This document shows positions 59,074-64,000 of a stretch of DNA of 64,000 bases, in pieces. This stretch comes from Hofstenia miamia (Eukaryota; Xenacoelomorpha; Acoela; Hofsteniidae), in NCBI GenBank assembly GCA_900660155.1, contig CABFPE010000054.1, positions 1,528,253-1,592,252 of the forward strand, given 5' to 3'. Position numbers and translations under genes: made by a program. The notes under the pieces were generated by a model, which was not told where the DNA came from, made no database searches, and was given only the letters and a program-made list of their open reading frames with translations. The stretch's first letter is position 1. Each line of letters opens with the position of its first letter.

Positions 59074-60181
59074 TTAATTTTTATTGGGTAGTGTTTGTAT
59101 AATTGTGAATGGCCCTGACCACTGTGTTTTTAGTTTCCTAACCTGGTTCACGTCTTGTGTTCTCATTAAAGTGTATGCATAAACCTTATCCCCTACCCTG
59201 TGTGGTTTACCATATATCTCTTTGTTGAAATTTCTTTCTTGTCTTATTGCAGATTTTTTCATATTATGACACATTGCTTCATGAATTCCAGTAATTTGAT
59301 CTTTAATTTTCCTTATATATTCATTATCTGGTTTTTCGGAGTATTGATGATATTGCATTGATATTGGTGTTGCCGCTTCTCTACTGTACATGGCTTTATA
59401 CAGGGTCATCCCAATTGTTGAATGCACCGAAGTATTATAGAAGTATTCCACCATTTCTATTACTTCTCTCCAGTCTCTACCTCCAATTCTTGATGTTAAC
59501 ACTCTTATTAATTTAATCATAGTCCTATTTCATCATTCAACAGCTCCGTTTGCTTGTGGGTGATACACTGTTATTTTTTGGTTAAGATTTCCATTAACTT
59601 AGCTATTTCTTCAAATAGTTTACTTTCAAATTGCACTTCTCTGTCAGATACTATTGTTTGCATTGGTCCAAACTTTAAAATCCATTCTTTCATAATTTTC
59701 TCAGCTACTACTCTTGCCATTGTTGAATCTAGTGGTATCATCCTAGCATATTTTGTGAAGTTATCCACTAACACTAATATATATATTGATACCCCTCATC
59801 ATCTTGCAATAATTTTTTTAGATCTACATGCACAATTTCATTGGGCGCCATTGCTGTTATTTTCTCAAGTGGTGCTGTTTGTACAGTGAAATTGCTTTTG
59901 TTATTTATTTGACATGTAGTACATTTGTTAATAATGTCCTCAACTTTTTTCCTAATGCTTGTTGTTATAAACCAGGCATTAAAAGTTTTTTCTGTTTGGA
60001 TTATTCCAATATGTCCATTTTCATGTACTTTCCTGACCAGTTCCCTTTTATAGTATTCAGGGATCACTATCCTTAATGTCTTTCCTTCTACATATAAAAG
60101 TCCATTACTGTTCATTTTCCATTTATATCTTTGAAAATAACTGTTAGCTTCTTTTCCCAGTATCCAATTTTCATCATGCAC
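59074..60181 (-). pseudogene. Ty3/gypsy integrase fossil (element 3)
   Basis: A zinc-binding HHCC domain (VHENGHIGIIQTEKTF...CTTCQ), catalytic core pieces (IVHVDLKKLLQDDEGYQ; FGPMQTIVSDREVQFES) and a C-terminal part with WREVIEMVEYFYNTSVHSTI and a KLKTQWSGPFTII barrel-like end. Integrates the cDNA in the family. Confidence 0.85.
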
Positions 60182-60187
60182 TTTTTC

Positions 60188-61000
60188 TCATATTTCTCTA
60201 AGAATAATATCTGTTTTCTGTTTTTCAGTTATATCATTCTCAGTTATCTCTTCTTTGATCATTATTGGCATTATTGTATTCCCTTTTTTATCTGCATTAA
60301 TCTCAGGCAATTCAGTATATTCACTATGCGGCACAAATTGAAATTTTTTCTTTTCACCATCAACTTTTTCAATATTTCTTTGATATTCTGGTAACGCTGT
60401 CCAAAATTCTGTATTTTTATGTAATGTCCCTTTCCAATGCTCTATCGTAAATTTAAACTCATTTAGATATTCAATCCATCTTAATACTATCAATGATTTA
60501 TTGCCCGAAAACTTTTTTATCCATGCCAACCCACTATTATCTGTCCTTACTTTAAAGATTTGTCCTATAAAAAAGTACTGAAATTTTTTAATACTCTCCA
60601 CTAATGACAACATTTCCAGTTTCGTTGATCCATAATTTTCCTCACTTTGCTTCAACTTCTGACTAAAAAATTGTATCAGCACTTCTTTACCATCTTTTAC
60701 TTGATTCAGGCATGCTCCTATGGCGAAGTTATTCATGTTGCAATCTAAAATAAATTCCTTACCATACTCTGGTGTGTTTAATGATGGCATTTTACTTAAT
60801 TCGACTTTTATGTTATCCAACTGCTCCTGTTCTTTCCACATCCACTCGAAAATATTATTCTTCTTGAGCAACACCATCATTTTACTTGTTTTGTGAGCTA
60901 CATTGGCTATAAACAATCCATAGTAATTTATAAAACCCATTCTCCTTTGTATATCTTTTTTTGTTTTCAGACTGCTAATGTTCTGTATCATGTCTTTCAC
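60188..61000 (-). pseudogene. Ty3/gypsy RT thumb and RNase H fossil (element 3)
   Basis: LKTKKDIQRRMGFINYYGLF is the RT connection. FILDCNMNNFAIGACLNQ has the first RNase H aspartate. STKLEMLSLVESIKKFQYFF has the catalytic glutamate. VRTDNSGLAWI carries the next aspartate, and FKFTIEHWKGTLHKNTEFW closes the domain. Confidence 0.85.
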
Positions 61001-61650
61001 ATTGTTTTTTCATTCTTATCTCACCTTTTTGGATTTGTCTTCCCAGAAATACCACCTGTTCTTTCAAAATTTCACATTTCTTTCCATTGATGCGTAACCC
61101 TGCATTATACAAAATTTTCAACATTCTGTCTAATTTATCCAAATGTTCATCAATTGTGTCACTCACTATTAAGATATTGTCTATATACGCACTTATTCCT
61201 TTTTTGATCTTCTTGTTATTCTGCTTAAGAACTTTCATTATGTATCTCTGAAAGGTGGCCAGGGCATTACACAATCCAAAAGCCATGTACATCCATTCAA
61301 ATAAACCATACGGCATTATAAACGCATATATATGGCGCAGCATATGGACTCTCACTTGGTCTTATTATCTTATTATCTATCAATTCATTCAGGATTGTGT
61401 TGTAATTTTCTTTCAAATTTTCAGGAACTCTCCTGCACTGCAATCTTATCAGTTCTTCCTTAGTTGTTATGATCTTGTGTGTTTCTCCTACTGCTTTGCC
61501 CACACTTATCTCTCCAAAATTAAATATCCTAGCGTGCTTCTGCAGTATTTTTATTAATTCTGCTCTCTCTTCTTTACTTAGGTGCTGATAGTCTTCTTCA
61601 TTTACTTTCGGTATTGGATATTCTTTATCCTCCTCCACTATGTTGATCAT
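60975..61650 (-). pseudogene. Ty3/gypsy reverse transcriptase fossil (element 3)
   Basis: The N-terminal fingers show ELIDNKIIRPSESPYAAP. AFGLCNALATFQRYIMKVL follows, then the catalytic loop as AYIDNILIVSD, then KKCEILKEQVVFLG. A standard Ty3/gypsy polymerase. Confidence 0.85.
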
Positions 61651-61985
61651 TTTATTTACTGTCGTTTTTCAGTTTTAACTCTCTTCCCTTTCAGTTTCAA
61701 TGTATCTTTTTCTATATTGACCACGTGGTTTGTTGAATTCAATATCAGTACAGTGCTGGCACCTTTCTTCAGTATACACAAACTTGAGGGAATTGACAAC
61801 TTTTTTGTATTAATCCCTTTCTGATCATAAATCATGACTTCTGCAGTTATTTGATCCTCTGTTTGTATCTGACACATCTTCCAATTATTTGGTAAAATCT
61901 TTATATCCTCACTTAATTGAAATTTTATTATTTCTGTGTCTTCTTCTTTTTTGCAAGTTGTAATTACTTCCTCTTGTACTGATAT

Positions 61986-62811
61986 TGTAACTGACTTAAA
62001 CTCAATTTTGTAAAGTGTTTGTTGATTTGATTAAGTAAAGCAACCGGACGTTAACACTAACTGCATTTAAATAATATTAAAATAGCCATTACCGTAAAAT
62101 TACTGGCTTTGTAAATTAATTAATAGATTGCAGTTTCCTATACCTACATTTAATAACAGTACATGTAAAGTGATTTATTCGGTTGATTATAGTCAAGTCT
62201 CCTACTATTAAGAATAGATATATATTCCTAGGGTTTGACTATCCAGCCATTTCAAGCATCTATTATTTCATACATGTATAGATCAATAGTCAGACTAAGC
62301 AAGAATCAAAAAACTCCTACCCGTAACATAAGTGTGGTTTCAAAAACATCTACACACAAAATAACAAGCTATATTGACGTATAATTGTTTGATAATGTAT
62401 GCGTATTATTATAACATTTCAAATTTTAATTGAGTATTTTTTTAAATTTAAGACAAAAAAAATGCAAAACTAGATCTTAACAATGCTTAGGAAGAATTTC
62501 TGAATTATATACATGACAATAATGTAGATTACGAGTGTATTAACATGCACGGTTTTGCTTAAACAAAGTATACAAATATTGGTTTATCAAGTATTTTGTT
62601 TTAATTAGCTTTATATTTCATACTTCAATTTGTCAAAAATTACTTAATCGGCTCCAGTAATTTTCTTAGAATGTACAATATTGTGACTTAGTTGCATCTT
62701 ACAAAAATAAATAAGATAATTAACTAAATTTTACAATCAATTAATCTGATCACTATTAATCATTTGACTTTAATCTTAGTTTGCAGCTTATTTCCTTTGG
62801 ATGATGCTACA
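61986..62811 (-). mobile_element. LTR-I fragment of element 4, with 293-base foreign segment
   Basis: On the minus strand the LTR starts TGTAGCATCATCC at 62811, directly after the purine tract GAGGAGGGCA, and matches copy B to about 62634. 62633-62341 is unrelated AT-rich DNA. 62340-61986 then matches LTR-I copy A (6957-7305). TCAAAAA borders both sides of the middle segment, which may be an insertion. The LTR's distal end is missing where element 3 begins. Confidence 0.65.
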
Positions 62812-64000
62812 TGCCCTCCTCAGCTTGCATTATGGACAGCACTGGCCACTCCCCATGTATGAGAGTGTCTGCTTTTTGGATTAGTGACTCCGCCTCAGAA
62901 TCTTCCCATGTTATAGTCACGTACTCGATATTGCTTAGACATTTTCAGTACTGCTTCGCATTCGGTGGTGACAGTGTTCGCATATTTTAGGAATCAAGTC
63001 TCTCTGATGTTCTCCGCTATAGGTGTCATTTCTCGCAGTTCATTCATCTTTCGTGAGAAAATTCCAAATTATTGCTATTAGGAGCGTCATTTGAGCATCG
63101 CTTTGCATGTGTGGGCTAGATCTGCTCTCATCTGCGTGTTTGGATAAAAGAACATAAAAACCTTCTGTAGGCTGCGTGTATTCACCACATCCTTATAGAA
63201 AAAACCGATGTTCTCTATTACTTCCTGCTCTAATATGTCACCAGGATCATTTTTTCCAATACACATCATAGTGACGATCTCTACTCTTTTCATTACGTCG
63301 TAGTAGCGATAGTTTTGTTCCCACATATCGGTCCATACAATATCATTAACTCCTGAAAATAGCATAACTGCCCGTGGCTGGCGTTTCTCTTTTTCTCTCC
63401 TCAGCTCTTGGAGTTGGTTGTGTATTGCTTCCCCTTCTGTATATAATTGATCTGGGGTAATGTTTCCTTCAATATAAATGCATTCTTTATTGTCATTATC
63501 TAGCAATATCTTTTTCGTTTTCTTGTAGTCCTCCTGTTCTGTCATCTCTACAGCTTTGCGTTGTGAGTTCATGTATGATTTGTATTCGTGTAGAAATGTT
63601 TTTGCTGGTCGTACCTCTTTCAGGAGTCTCCATCTTGGCAGTACCATGGGTATTGCAATCGTTTTTGGCAGCGTACATAGTAAGATCTTTGTATTGACTA
63701 GTCTTTCAATTTCATCATAGGTGCCTGTCGTATTAGATGTCGTTGCTAAACCAATGTTGGCGGGGTAGTTCATTTTCGCTTCTGGGATTGTCTCCTAAAA
63801 TGATTGCATTAATCCCTGTTTGCTTAATTTTATTCGTATGCATTTCTGTATGTCAATTTTTGATGTGATGCATTCAACGTCAACCACAATCTGGTTGAAT
63901 GGCTTTAACAACTCTTCTAGCTCTGTGCAAGTGAATGCATTAGTGAACATTAGCTTCATCGTTGCGACCGTTTGTTGTTCTCTTATCCTCTGGTAGTTTC
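62812..64000 (-). mobile_element. Ty3/gypsy element 4, 3' end (continues past window)
   Basis: Contains the end of an accessory protein gene and the polypurine tract leading into the LTR-I start. The pol region would lie beyond 64000. Confidence 0.7.
63087..63773 (-). pseudogene. accessory protein with SGNH-like motifs (element 4)
   Basis: The longest clean piece of the accessory gene, about 228 residues. Features in order: NYPANIGLATTSNTTGTY; IAIPMVLPRWRLLKE; a charged helical part; ITPDQLYTEGEAIHNQL, similar to block V (DxxH...G) of SGNH hydrolases but with Tyr for His; VMLFSGVNDIVW (about 63365-63331); VEIVTMMCIGKNDPGD (about 63290-63240), resembling block III (GxND). If real, the protein could be an esterase-like enzyme or a catalytically dead binding fold. 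Homologous to 54959-55995. No signal peptide or membrane anchor is seen in this part. Confidence 0.45.

Larger units (their letters stand above)
54942..61985 (-). mobile_element. Ty3/gypsy fossil (element 3), 3' part with LTR
   Basis: Minus-strand order from right to left: protease-RT linker (61877-61656), RT, RNase H, integrase, repetitive tail, accessory protein, polypurine tract and the LTR at 53606-54941. The 5' LTR, gag and most of the protease are missing: at 61986 the sequence passes into an LTR-I fragment of another copy. Broken, with many breaks. Confidence 0.85.

Overview
The window looks like AT-rich, intron-bearing genome sequence from an invertebrate animal, densely packed with decayed transposons. 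A nematode or a near relative is my best guess, and it rests mainly on one host gene of the GT34/DUF273 glycosyltransferase type, a family I know chiefly from nematodes. I found no bacterial features (operons, rRNA, CRISPR). Only two stretches look like host coding sequence: a type II membrane glycosyltransferase exon at 26116-26819 (minus strand) and a short SLC22-like transporter exon at 22851-23000 (plus strand).

Layout. 1-6431: non-coding DNA with long direct and inverted duplications. 6432-14622: a pile of Ty3/gypsy fragments around a 1000-base gap: a long-LTR family ('LTR-I', copies at 6614-7420 and 8828-9597), the start of a coiled-coil gag, a 1337-base LTR of a second family ('LTR-II') with its primer binding site, and a minus-strand zinc knuckle-protease-RT-RNase H fossil. 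14876-16165: an inverted copy of 839-1904, then a minisatellite. 20201-24228: two hAT copies flanking the SLC22-like exon. 27027-31345 and 39060-40516: Tc1 fragments, Penelope-like terminal repeats and (TA)n tracts. 31960-38300: a P-element (THAP9-like) transposase split by a Ty3/gypsy copy (32668-37021) with matching LTRs and a GTAAC target duplication. 41319-41640: Penelope-like RT fragment. 43087-44362: a full-length Tc1 element bounded by TA. 50261-64000: three more minus-strand long-LTR gypsy fossils. In two of them the region downstream of pol encodes an accessory protein with SGNH-hydrolase-like motifs, and this is the most unusual biology here.

Two technical signals matter for any reader. 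Every isolated N (2485, 6432, 15980, 23001) sits at or within about 15 bases of the edge of a segment duplicated elsewhere in the window, so these are probably contig joins. Two sites (48663-48680 and 57704-57720) carry 17-18 bases of the Tn5 mosaic end used in sequencing libraries, so they are probably adapter residue.

The most interesting structural signal is a long paired stem shared by the LTRs. Its two arms differ between copies but stay complementary to each other (7259-7377, 8668-8794, 54357-54536), as expected for a conserved RNA fold.
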